Part shown: positions 38,650-46,694 of the stretch, in pieces
Layout of the letters: every line of letters starts with the position of its first letter
Numbering within the stretch: the stretch's first letter is position 1
Assembly: GCA_900313015.1 (NCBI GenBank)
Contig: OMPR01000010.1
Coordinates: forward strand, 434,001 to 498,000
Length of the DNA stretch: 64,000 nt
From: Rhodobacteraceae bacterium EL53
Lineage (GTDB): Bacteria > Pseudomonadota > Alphaproteobacteria > Rhodobacterales > Rhodobacteraceae
Reading direction: 5' to 3'
Notes under the pieces: generated by a model
The model's database searches: none
What the model was told of the DNA's origin: nothing
The model's input: only the letters and a program-made list of their open reading frames with translations
Translations under genes and position numbers: made by a program

Positions 38650-39792
38650 CTAGGCGTTGTGATCCACAACCTGCAGGTGCTGGGCCAAGGTGTCGATTTC
38701 AGACATCCAAGCATCGACCAGTTTCGGATCGTTCGGCGCGGCATGCACACCAGCAGAAATCTTGCCGCCCATCACAGCCTCAATGGCCAGTGACACTGGG
38801 ATCGATACCAAACGAGCCATCGCGGTGCCGTTTTCATCGCCCCATGCATCCATCACATAGGTTTTGTGCCACGCCACAGCATCGCCTTTTTCGGCCTTGA
38901 GGCTGACGCACATCACAACCCGGTCTGGTTCGCCCTCGTCATAAGCATTTTCAGCCCAGAATTGATCGGACATCTCAACCAGACGCGCATCCCCTTCGGG
39001 CCCTGACAGGCTTTCGACCTCTTTGAACACACCGTCCCATGCTTCGGTCCAGCCATTCAAACGCAGGGTGCCGCGCACAAATTCTTTGACCGGCCATTTT
39101 TCATCGAAATGATACTGCGCCATGAATGGCAGCGAATCTCGGTTCGGATAGACTTCAAAGTTCTCGGGGATGGGCAGCGGTGCCTCATAGCTCGAAATGG
39201 CATCCCATGGCCGCGCCACATCAAACGGTTCGTAGTTGCGGATCGATTTGGACGGTGAGCGCAACGCCTTGAGCACACCCAAAGGCGACCAGCTGAATTT
39301 GTACCGGAACGGGTTCTCGTGTTTCGGAATACCGCCACAATAGGAAATAAAGCTCAGGTGGTTTTCGCCGTCAAAGGCATCGGATGCGCGATATTGCTCG
39401 ACCAAGGAATGAGCCATCAGGTGGTCGATGCCGGGATCCAACCCCACCTCGTTCACCAGCGTAACACCAGCCGCACGGGCTTTGTCATCCAAGGCACGCA
39501 TTTCCGGCGCGATGTAGGACGAGCTGACAAAGTTCGCGCCTTTGGCGATGGCCAATTCAGCCACCGGCACATGCCAATCGCCGGGCAACATCGACACCAC
39601 GACATCGTCTTTGGCCAAAACCGCGCCCAAGGCGTCGATATCAAAAGCCCGAATGTCCTGTGTTAGATCACCAACCGCCTCTTGCGCCTTTTCAACCGTT
39701 CTGTTCCAGACGGTCACGGGATGTCCCGCCTCAATCAGACGACGCAAACCGGGGATGGCCGACAGGCCAGTGCCACACCAGTGGATTGTCAT
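38650..39792 (-). CDS. Saccharopine dehydrogenase, glutamate-forming (LYS9/SDH) type
   Basis: 380 aa. N-terminal dinucleotide fold (MTIHWCGTGLSAIPGLRRL), substrate domain features NEVGLDPGIDHLMAH near residue 115 and FISYCGGIPKHENPFRYKFSW near 150. This family converts saccharopine to glutamate and 2-aminoadipate semialdehyde. With the lysine-forming saccharopine dehydrogenase two genes upstream, it points to interconversion of lysine and aminoadipate semialdehyde. It is the last gene of a five-gene operon with small gaps. Confidence 0.9.
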   Translation of the reverse strand: MTIHWCGTGLSAIPGLRRLIEAGHPVTVWNRTVEKAQEAVGDLTQDIRAFDIDALGAVLAKDDVVVSMLPGDWHVPVAELAIAKGANFVSSSYIAPEMRALDDKARAAGVTLVNEVGLDPGIDHLMAHSLVEQYRASDAFDGENHLSFISYCGGIPKHENPFRYKFSWSPLGVLKALRSPSKSIRNYEPFDVARPWDAISSYEAPLPIPENFEVYPNRDSLPFMAQYHFDEKWPVKEFVRGTLRLNGWTEAWDGVFKEVESLSGPEGDARLVEMSDQFWAENAYDEGEPDRVVMCVSLKAEKGDAVAWHKTYVMDAWGDENGTAMARLVSIPVSLAIEAVMGGKISAGVHAAPNDPKLVDAWMSEIDTLAQHLQVVDHNA

Positions 39793-39805
39793 TGTGTTCT
39801 CTCCC

Positions 39806-40054
39806 TTATCCGAATTTCAATTTGGCGCTGACAATGCTCAAAACGGCCAACACACCGCAAACGTTTGCCAAGATCAGCGGCAGATCACCCACCATCAGCC
39901 CATAGACGAGCCATAGCGAAACCGTCATTAAAAACATCAGGTTCGACGGCAGCGACAGGCCCGAGGTATCCCGCGTCGCCCAGGCTTTCCACGCTTGTGG
40001 TACCCAGCAGACCGTTCCAAGGATCGCTGCCAGAAAGCCAACGTATTGTTCCAT
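39806..40054 (-). CDS. SemiSWEET-type PQ-loop transporter
   Basis: 82 aa from the ATG at 40054, one base after the preceding gene. Three membrane segments are visible, with the PQ motif in GTVCWVPQAWKAWATRDT (residues ~14-31) and a second conserved region SLWLVYGLMVGDLPLILANV. SemiSWEETs dimerise into six-segment channels; known ones carry sugars, while related PQ-loop proteins carry cationic amino acids. Its place between two saccharopine dehydrogenases suggests a lysine-pathway cargo, which is inference. Confidence 0.88.
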   Translation of the reverse strand: MEQYVGFLAAILGTVCWVPQAWKAWATRDTSGLSLPSNLMFLMTVSLWLVYGLMVGDLPLILANVCGVLAVLSIVSAKLKFG

Positions 40055-40055
40055 C

Positions 40056-41111
40056 TCAGATGTCCTGCATGTGGTGTTTGAATGTTGCATCGGCCCGTCC
40101 CCAGACCCCTGCATCCAGATCGGACAGCGTCAAAAGCGAGGCGAGCAATTGCCCGGCATAATCGTGCGAGCTTTCGACCGGCAGCATCGAGGGCAGATTA
40201 TCAATCGCCATGACATCCAGCACCGGCGCATCCGCAACCCGCAATGCAGGCGCATCCCATGTGGTGGCGCGGTCATAGACCGGAACCGGATTGTAATCGC
40301 TGTCCGGGTCACAGGCGACATCGCCAATGGCCGTCAGCTTACGGTCTGCGTCCAGCGCTGATTGCGGCACAAAGATCGGTGTACCGGGGCGCGCAAAAAT
40401 GCAGTTCAGGAACAGATCGTGGTTCAGAATTTCGGGGAACGGACCACCGCTGGCAGTCTCGTCCATGTCCCATTTGGTGACTGTGACGCCCATGGCTTCG
40501 CACAGGTCCGCAGCGCCGGTTCCAACGCGCCCCAGCGCCCCGATGACAATCGCGGTTGGCCGATCCGCCCCGCTTGCATCCAGTTCAGCGCCCAGCTCGC
40601 TCAGCAGCGTATCCTTACCGGGATACACGCCGACCGGGCCACAGATGTCGCCGCGTTGCTGCGCAGCCCAAGCCTTTAGCGTCACAGCGGCACCAGCATA
40701 GCCTGCCCAATAGCCAAAGGCCGCAACCCGGCGCCCGGCTTCGTCGACCAGATATTCCAGATCATACAACGTGCCACCGCCTGCCTTGAAACGCTCCAGC
40801 AAAGCTTTGCCGGAATGCTGCCCCTTAAAGGCATGTCCAAACATGATGTGTTTGTGGGGCAGGGGCGTGCCATCTTCGGGCAGTTCTTTCAGACCAAAGA
40901 TGATCGCATCCGACGGTGCATCAGGCCAGCTATTTTCAGCCGCGATCTCACAGCCCGCATCGCGATAGCCCTGCATCGGGATGGCGCGCACACTGCTTTC
41001 TTCGACGGTCACACGAATGCCAGCGTCCAGCAACGCCTTGGCCCCTTCGGGGGTCAATCCCACACGGTCTTCGTTGAGGCGTTGTTCGGCCCGTACCCAG
41101 AGATGTGTCAT
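40056..41111 (-). CDS. Saccharopine dehydrogenase, lysine-forming (LYS1) type
   Basis: 351 aa, close to the ~370 aa of LYS1. It resembles alanine-dehydrogenase/saccharopine-dehydrogenase folds: WVRAEQRLNEDRVGLTPEG at the N-terminus, KELPEDGTPLPHKHIMFGHA near residue 73, nucleotide-binding IVIGALGRVGTGA near 190, and FLNCIFARPGTPIF near 235. It joins lysine and 2-oxoglutarate to saccharopine, or the reverse, with NAD(H). AAGGACGAG precedes the ATG. Confidence 0.9.
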   Translation of the reverse strand: MTHLWVRAEQRLNEDRVGLTPEGAKALLDAGIRVTVEESSVRAIPMQGYRDAGCEIAAENSWPDAPSDAIIFGLKELPEDGTPLPHKHIMFGHAFKGQHSGKALLERFKAGGGTLYDLEYLVDEAGRRVAAFGYWAGYAGAAVTLKAWAAQQRGDICGPVGVYPGKDTLLSELGAELDASGADRPTAIVIGALGRVGTGAADLCEAMGVTVTKWDMDETASGGPFPEILNHDLFLNCIFARPGTPIFVPQSALDADRKLTAIGDVACDPDSDYNPVPVYDRATTWDAPALRVADAPVLDVMAIDNLPSMLPVESSHDYAGQLLASLLTLSDLDAGVWGRADATFKHHMQDI

Positions 41112-41125
41112 GTCTCGTCCTTTAT

Positions 41126-41740
41126 TCAGAGCATTTCAGCGGCTTTGGCCGCCTGAACCGAGGCGCGCGCCTCCATAGCGTCGCGAAAAGCAAGGATTTT
41201 GGGGAACTGGGATACGTCGACGCCATCCCCCTCTAGCCAGCTGCACACAACGTACAAATAGCAATCGGCCAAGCTGATCTGACCCCCCAAGACAAACGGC
41301 CCGCGCAGGCCACTTGTTTCGATATAGGTGCAAGATGCGGTCATGGTCGCAGGCACCTTGGCCTTCATATCCGACCAACTGCCCTTTTTGTCCGCCCAGC
41401 GGCTGCCGCGCATTTTGTGGGCGTGGTTCACATGCATGGTCGAGGCGAGGTAATACATCACCTCCCGCATCCGCGCGGCCATAACCGGATCACTTGGAAC
41501 CAACCCGGCCTCTGGCGCCACGGCCGCCACATAATCCAGCAACGCCCCGGTTTCCGTCAAAATGCCCCCGTCCACAATCAACGCTGGCACGCGGCCTTTG
41601 GGATTGATCTGGGCATAACCGGGTTTGGTCTGTTCACCGCTGGCAAAGTCCAACCTGATCGCCTCGTACTCTAAGCCGGCTTCTTGCAAAGCAATGGCGA
41701 CGGCGATCGAAATAGTTCCGGGTGCATAATATAGCTGCAT
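41126..41740 (-). CDS. Glutathione S-transferase family protein
   Basis: 204 aa. Thioredoxin-like N-terminal domain (MQLYYAPGTISIAVAIAL, INPKGRVPAL near residue 45, and the TETGALLDY glutathione-site segment near 60), then an all-helical C-terminal domain. The Ser in GTIS is at the usual catalytic position for beta/theta-like bacterial GSTs. Its substrate is unknown. It sits 14 bp upstream of the LYS1-type gene and 12 bp downstream of the phosphatase gene. Confidence 0.9.
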   Translation of the reverse strand: MQLYYAPGTISIAVAIALQEAGLEYEAIRLDFASGEQTKPGYAQINPKGRVPALIVDGGILTETGALLDYVAAVAPEAGLVPSDPVMAARMREVMYYLASTMHVNHAHKMRGSRWADKKGSWSDMKAKVPATMTASCTYIETSGLRGPFVLGGQISLADCYLYVVCSWLEGDGVDVSQFPKILAFRDAMEARASVQAAKAAEML

Positions 41741-41752
41741 CAGAGACTCCGT

Positions 41753-42403
41753 TCAGAGATGTGTTTGTGCATAGTGCCGCTCTGGGGAGTCCAGATGCGG
41801 AACGGCGTTGAACAGCACCGGGCTAAGATGCGTGCCAATCGGGTACAGACGATGCATCGACGTGTTCATGATGGCAAGAGCCACGCGCGCCATAGATGGA
41901 ATATCCAACCCCATCGCCTGACGCATCACCATCGAAATCAACCCACCCGATGTCACAACTATCGCCGGACCCGCCCCGGCTGAAATCTCGGTCAGCGCCT
42001 CGGTGACGCGCGTTTCAAAATTTTCAAAACTCTCAGGTGGGTTTTCAATCTCACCCTTTTGCCAAGCGGTGAAAACACGCGGCAAATGTTCGATGAACCC
42101 CTCACGTTCGCTCGGGATTGCAAGCCCATGCTGTTGTTCCAGCAACGAGGCGAGGTTGAAATACTCGATCTCATTCAGGCGCGCGTCTTGTGTTGGTGCA
42201 TCCAACTCCATGCCCGCTGCCGTTTCCAGATGACGCGTCAACGTGCCCGAGAAAACCCGCGGGTGATGGGCGTGGCTGTCACGCAGATGGGCACCCAACC
42301 ATTGGGCTTGTTGATGACCCAATGGGCTCAACTTGTCGTAGCTTTCTTCGTCGCGGGCTTCGGTGTTGGCCTGACCATGACGGATAAGAGTGATATGAGA
42401 CAT
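41753..42403 (-). CDS. Histidine phosphatase superfamily protein
   Basis: 216 aa from the ATG at 42403, which has AGGAG 9 bp upstream; the longer frame lacks a site. The catalytic RHG motif is TLIRHGQANTEA near residue 8. A second Arg/His pair occurs in GTLTRHLETA, and the late VVTSGG segment near 150 has Ser where phosphoglycerate-mutase-like enzymes usually have the second catalytic His (GHGG). That substitution could weaken or change activity. First gene of the saccharopine operon. Confidence 0.87.
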   Translation of the reverse strand: MSHITLIRHGQANTEARDEESYDKLSPLGHQQAQWLGAHLRDSHAHHPRVFSGTLTRHLETAAGMELDAPTQDARLNEIEYFNLASLLEQQHGLAIPSEREGFIEHLPRVFTAWQKGEIENPPESFENFETRVTEALTEISAGAGPAIVVTSGGLISMVMRQAMGLDIPSMARVALAIMNTSMHRLYPIGTHLSPVLFNAVPHLDSPERHYAQTHL

Positions 42404-42585
42404 TGTAGGGCGCTCCTCGTTACGCCCAAGTCTTAGGGGACGGGTGAGCGAGGAACCAGAGCCAGACACAGGGTATTTGAGGGTATTTGTGAAAAACGTT
42501 GGGGCGGGATCTGTTGCCCCTTGCGAGAGTCCCGCACGGCGATACCTTGAACCCTAAGACGTCCGAACCAAAAGGGAAGATCGCC

Positions 42586-43770
42586 ATGACGGTGAATGCA
42601 CAACGGTTTCTCAAAGATCTGCATGATTTGCGGCAATTCGGCGCCTCGGGTGTTGGCAAAGGCGTGGTACGTCCAGCGTTTTCCCCCGCAGACATCGCCG
42701 CCCGTCAATGGTTGGCTGATCGCATGGCGGATGCAAGTCTGCGCCCGCATTTTGATCCGGTCGGCAACCTGTTTGGACTGGCCGAGGGGCCGTCGCTTTT
42801 GATGGGATCGCATTCCGACAGCCAACCCGAAGGCGGTTGGCTCGATGGCGCCCTAGGTGTGATTGCCGCGCTCGAAGTGGCTCGCAGCAGTGATGTGCCC
42901 ATCTCTGTCGTCAGCTTTCAGGATGAAGAGGGGCGGTTCGGCGTTACAACCGGCTCTGAAATCTGGTCTGGCGGCTTGGCACTGGATGTGGCGGACGCGT
43001 TCACCGACCACAGTGGTGTGACATTGGCCCAAGCCCGTGCCGAGATTGCCCATCTGACTGGCGACTTCGTCGATCCGGCGCAGTTCACCGGCTATGTCGA
43101 AATGCACATCGAACAGGGACCAACTCTAGATCGCGAGGGCGAACAGATCGGCGTGGTGACAGATATTGTCGGCATTCGCGACATGAAGATCACCTTTGAC
43201 GGGCAGCAAAATCACGCCGGCACCACGCCCATGCACATGCGACAGGACGCGTTTCAGGCCCTGTCACGATTCAACACTCTGCTGAATGACCGCTTTCGCA
43301 ACGTGGTTTCCCCGCGCACGGTCTGGACCATCGGCAATGTGAGCCTGCATCCCAATGCATCTTCGATCGTGCCTGGGCGGGTGACCTTTTCGATGCAATG
43401 GCGCGATGGTGAAACCGACCGTTTGGCCCGAATGGAAGAGATCATTTTTGTCACCGCCCAAGAGGTGGCCGATGAAACGCAAACCGAGATGTCGCACGGC
43501 CCGCTCTTGGGCCTTGAACCCGTGGCCATGGACCGAAGGCTGCGGGATGCGCTGGAAACTGGGGCCGAAATCGTTGCACCGGGCAAATGGCGGCGGATGC
43601 CCTCGGGTGCCTTGCACGACGCCACCAATGTATCGCGTCTGATGCCGGTGGCGATGCTGTTCGTGCCCTCGATCAATGGGATCAGCCACGATTTTGCCGA
43701 GGATACCGCCGAGGTCGATTTGGTGGCTGGGCTCAGGGTTCTGTCACAAGCGGTGCAGGGTATGAGATAG
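42586..43770 (+). CDS. M20-type amidohydrolase (allantoate/N-carbamoyl amino acid hydrolase family)
   Basis: 394 aa from the ATG at 42586 with AGGGAAGA upstream. Metal ligands: His in [19 protein letters not shown] near residue 68 with the bridging Asp, Glu-Glu in FQDEEGRFG near 108, His in EMHIEQGP near 173, and His near the end in GISHDFAED. The dimerisation-domain segment [11 protein letters not shown] is present. Members hydrolyse N-carbamoyl amino acids, allantoate or ureidoglycine. No hydantoinase is adjacent, so the substrate is open. Confidence 0.88.
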   Translation: MTVNAQRFLKDLHDLRQFGASGVGKGVVRPAFSPADIAARQWLADRMADASLRPHFDPVGNLFGLAEGPSLLMGSHSDSQPEGGWLDGALGVIAALEVARSSDVPISVVSFQDEEGRFGVTTGSEIWSGGLALDVADAFTDHSGVTLAQARAEIAHLTGDFVDPAQFTGYVEMHIEQGPTLDREGEQIGVVTDIVGIRDMKITFDGQQNHAGTTPMHMRQDAFQALSRFNTLLNDRFRNVVSPRTVWTIGNVSLHPNASSIVPGRVTFSMQWRDGETDRLARMEEIIFVTAQEVADETQTEMSHGPLLGLEPVAMDRRLRDALETGAEIVAPGKWRRMPSGALHDATNVSRLMPVAMLFVPSINGISHDFAEDTAEVDLVAGLRVLSQAVQGMR

Positions 43771-43883
43771 TGCCTCAGCCTGCGCATTTTTTTGCCTTTG
43801 CCATGATGTTGCCTGCTTTGTCTGGCAGGTGTCGGGCTGTGTGAAAAATTTACGGCAAATTTGTTAGAAGGGCGTGGCGCCTG

Positions 43884-44627
43884 ATGCTCAAGAAATCTGT
43901 TCTTTTTGTTGGTCTGTTGTTGGGGCTCGCCACTTGTCAGGGCGCCGTGTCCAAAGACAGCCAAGTGCGTATTCTGGCTATTGGGGATTCGCTGATGGCG
44001 TGGAACTCTGTTCTTGGCAGCTCCATTCCCAAAGTGATCGCCGAAGAGCTGAACGAACCTGTCATTGATCATTCGGTTAGCGGCGCCAGAATGCTAACCC
44101 GTGACTATAGCCCCGACAAAAAGGGCTTTGCCGTGCCTTATCAATACGAAAAAGGCCCGTGGGACTGGGTGGTAGTGACCGGCGGCGGCAATGATCTGTT
44201 GTTCGGGTGCGGCTGCGGACGCTGCGACAAGGTGATGGATCAGATGATATCCAAAGACGGGCTCAGCGGCCAGATCCCCGACCTATTCCGCCGCATTCGC
44301 GCGGATGGGGCTCGGGTCTTGTACAGCGGCTACCTGCGCAGCCCCAATCTGTTGACGCCGATCGAACACTGCAAAGACGATGGCGACGAGATGGAGGCCC
44401 GAATTGCGCGGCTTGCCGGTCAGGAAGAAGGCATTGTTTTTGCCACGATGGCGCATATCGTGCCGCCGGGCGGGTTGACCTATTTCGCGCCGGACCTGAT
44501 CCACCCCGCACGCAAAACCAGCCGCCTGATTGGCGAACGCTTGTCTCGGATCATCCGTGATTTTGATGCCAAGGACAAAGAACGGGCGTCCAGTGATCCT
44601 GAACGCCCAGTCATTTTATCCGAGTAA
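43884..44627 (+). CDS. SGNH/GDSL hydrolase, probable lipoprotein
   Basis: 247 aa. N-terminal signal with a possible lipobox (GLATC at residue ~19). Block I is AIGDSLMAW, block III is GGGND near residue 93, and block V is DLIHPA near 211, giving the Ser/Asp/His set. Between blocks III and V lies a compact Cys cluster GCGCGRCDK near 100, plus another Cys in EHCKDDG. This resembles a small metal or disulfide element not needed in ordinary SGNH enzymes. Substrate unknown. The last 12 bp overlap the convergent DUF1330 gene. Confidence 0.85.
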   Translation: MLKKSVLFVGLLLGLATCQGAVSKDSQVRILAIGDSLMAWNSVLGSSIPKVIAEELNEPVIDHSVSGARMLTRDYSPDKKGFAVPYQYEKGPWDWVVVTGGGNDLLFGCGCGRCDKVMDQMISKDGLSGQIPDLFRRIRADGARVLYSGYLRSPNLLTPIEHCKDDGDEMEARIARLAGQEEGIVFATMAHIVPPGGLTYFAPDLIHPARKTSRLIGERLSRIIRDFDAKDKERASSDPERPVILSE

Positions 44628-44897
44628 CAGGATTTCTGTCTCACCGGCGCTGCGGCGCAGGGCATGCAGATCGGCTAATTCTGGGTCGTTGATCCAAGCC
44701 CTCGCCGTATCCGCATCGGGAAAGGACAGCAACGCCGCCACGTTTGGAATACTGGGGCTCCCATCCAGCGCGCTTGCGCTTGGGGTTGCGGTTTCCACCT
44801 TACCCCCATGGCGGGCCAATGCGGCACCTGCGCCTTCGCGATATTGGCCAAGCGCCTCGGGGTTGGTGACATTGGCTTTGAACAGGGCATAAATCAT
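44616..44897 (-). CDS. DUF1330/YciI-like small protein
   Basis: 93 aa from the ATG at 44897, with GGAGA 6-7 bp upstream. It starts MIYALFKANVTNPEALGQYR and contains FPDADTARAWINDPEL near residue 65, the pattern of the DUF1330 family of dimeric ferredoxin-like alpha/beta barrels. The function is unknown. It is divergent from a LysR gene 98 bp away, which may regulate it. Confidence 0.8.
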   Translation of the reverse strand: MIYALFKANVTNPEALGQYREGAGAALARHGGKVETATPSASALDGSPSIPNVAALLSFPDADTARAWINDPELADLHALRRSAGETEILLLG

Positions 44898-44994
44898 TTC
44901 AGGTCTCCGTGTTTTGTTATGAACAGGATCTAAGCAGAGCGGTGCAGAAGAAAAACGCGTGTCTTTGCATGTGCCCCATGCAATTGTGCATGTT

Positions 44995-45861
44995 ATGGAG
45001 TGGGGTGATCTTAAAATGGTCCTTGCCGTGGTGCGGGCCGGGACATTGGCGGGGGCCAGCGAAACGCTGGGCGTCAACTATACCACCGTCGCCCGCCGGA
45101 TCAGCCGGATTGAAACGGCGTTGGGTGAACGGTTGTTTGATCGGCTGCCAGATGGGTATCATCCCACCGACGCCTGCCAGATCGTGGCCGATCACGCCGC
45201 CCGGATGGAGGTGGAACAGAACGCCTTGCTGCGCAGCCTGCAAGGGCAGGATCAGTCTCTAACTGGGCCGCTTGTGATCACCGCCCCGCAATTGTTGATC
45301 GGGCCGCATATCTCTCCGGTGCTGGATCGATTTACCCAGATGCACGCTGATGTTTCGCTGCATCTGCGCGCCAGCAATGAACTGCTAGATCTCTCGAAAC
45401 GGCAGGCTGATCTGGCCATTCGCATCAGTCGCACGCCGGGTGATAGCCTGATGGGGGTGCGCCTATGCGAACAACACACCGCCAGCTTTGCCGCGCCAGA
45501 GGTGGCAGACCGGATAGCGAATGATCCGCAGGCCCCGATTGACTGGATCGTCTATGAACAGGCCCCAACAGTGCCTAAGGGCGTGTCAGACGCCTACCCG
45601 AATTCACGCGTGCGTCTGGTCTTTGATGATATGGCGGCGATGATTGGTGCGGCGCAGGCCGGATTGGGTGTGCTCAGGACCCCAATGTTTCTTGGGCGCG
45701 CCACTGTGGGGCTGCTTCAAGTGCCCGTCCTGCCACCACAATCTTATGCAGATATCTGGGTCGTGGCCCATCGTGACCTCTGGCACGCGGCCAAGGTCAA
45801 AGCCTTTCGCCAAGAGCTGGTGCAAGGGTTCAAAGCAAACCGCGCCAGTTTCGTGGCGTGA
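44995..45861 (+). CDS. LysR-family transcriptional regulator
   Basis: 288 aa from the ATG at 44995. The HTH region is MEWGDLKMVLAVVRAGTLAG, followed by SETLGVNYTTVARRISRIE (residues ~1-45), matching LysR proteins with the VNYTTVARRI-type recognition helix. The effector domain follows (GPLVITAPQLL, ADLAIRISRTPGDSLMG). An upstream in-frame GTG at 44959 is possible, but neither start has a strong ribosome site. The target is probably the divergent DUF1330 gene. Confidence 0.88.
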   Translation: MEWGDLKMVLAVVRAGTLAGASETLGVNYTTVARRISRIETALGERLFDRLPDGYHPTDACQIVADHAARMEVEQNALLRSLQGQDQSLTGPLVITAPQLLIGPHISPVLDRFTQMHADVSLHLRASNELLDLSKRQADLAIRISRTPGDSLMGVRLCEQHTASFAAPEVADRIANDPQAPIDWIVYEQAPTVPKGVSDAYPNSRVRLVFDDMAAMIGAAQAGLGVLRTPMFLGRATVGLLQVPVLPPQSYADIWVVAHRDLWHAAKVKAFRQELVQGFKANRASFVA

Positions 45862-45992
45862 CATGGACTTAGACCCGGATCGCGGGTTTCACTTCAATCC
45901 TTAGCGATTGGGCGAACCAATCTGACGCCTCCCAACCAGATCACCGTCGAACGCGCATTAAATGGTGCACCAAAAACTAGATCATCACGCCT

Positions 45993-46694
45993 TTACCGCC
46001 AAACTACATCGCCCAAAAAGATATAGCCCGCACCATAGATCGTTTTGATCAGGCGAGGGTTTTTCGGATCTTCTTTCAATTTGGTCCGCAGGCGGGAAAT
46101 CCGAACATCCATCGCCCGGTCAAAGCTTTCACCGGCGGCCCCGCCCAACATTTCCTGCATCTGGGCCCGGCTGATCAGGCGCTTGGGACTTTCCAAAAAC
46201 AACCGCAGCACTTCGCTTTCGGCATGGCTGAATGTTGTCTCCGACCCGGTGCCATCTTCTAACACATAGCGGTCAAAATGGGCGGTCCAGCCGTTGAATT
46301 CAGCGGTGTTCCCAGCTTGCACCACGGTGCGCGTCCCCCTTAAACGCGCGCGAATACGCGCGACAACCTCGGCAGGGTCAAACGGCTTGGTGATATAGTC
46401 ATCCGCGCCCAGCTCTAATCCCGTGACGCGATCCTGTACTTGAGCCCGCCCGGAAATGATGATCACCGCCGCGCCCTGTTCCAGCGCCAGACGGTGCACC
46501 AGTGTCAATCCGTCCGTATCCGGCAACGACAGGTCAACCAGGCACACATCCGGTGTCACTCGCTTTAGCGAGGCTTCGAATTCCCGCGCCCGGGCAAAGC
46601 TCTGGGTGCGAAACCCGGCATCTTCCAACACATCGGTCAGGATCTGTCGGATCTCGGGTTCATCATCCAGAATGGTGACAAGCGGAGCGCTCAT
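45993..46694 (-). CDS. OmpR-family response regulator
   Basis: 233 aa from the ATG at 46694, which overlaps the kinase stop (ATGA). The receiver domain has acidic DDEP near residue 10, phosphoacceptor Asp54 in CLVDLSLPDTDGL and Lys in YITKPFDP near 105. The winged-helix output domain (residues ~135-230) includes SRAQMQEMLGG and DRAMDVRISRLRTKL. Translational coupling makes it the partner of the hybrid kinase. Its targets likely include the divergent CoA-ligase/ABC operon. Confidence 0.95.
   Translation of the reverse strand: MSAPLVTILDDEPEIRQILTDVLEDAGFRTQSFARAREFEASLKRVTPDVCLVDLSLPDTDGLTLVHRLALEQGAAVIIISGRAQVQDRVTGLELGADDYITKPFDPAEVVARIRARLRGTRTVVQAGNTAEFNGWTAHFDRYVLEDGTGSETTFSHAESEVLRLFLESPKRLISRAQMQEMLGGAAGESFDRAMDVRISRLRTKLKEDPKNPRLIKTIYGAGYIFLGDVVWR

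Noticed and set aside
42586-43770. Specific assignment as allantoate amidohydrolase
   Set aside because: The M20 family includes several substrates; no neighbour decides, so only the family is named.
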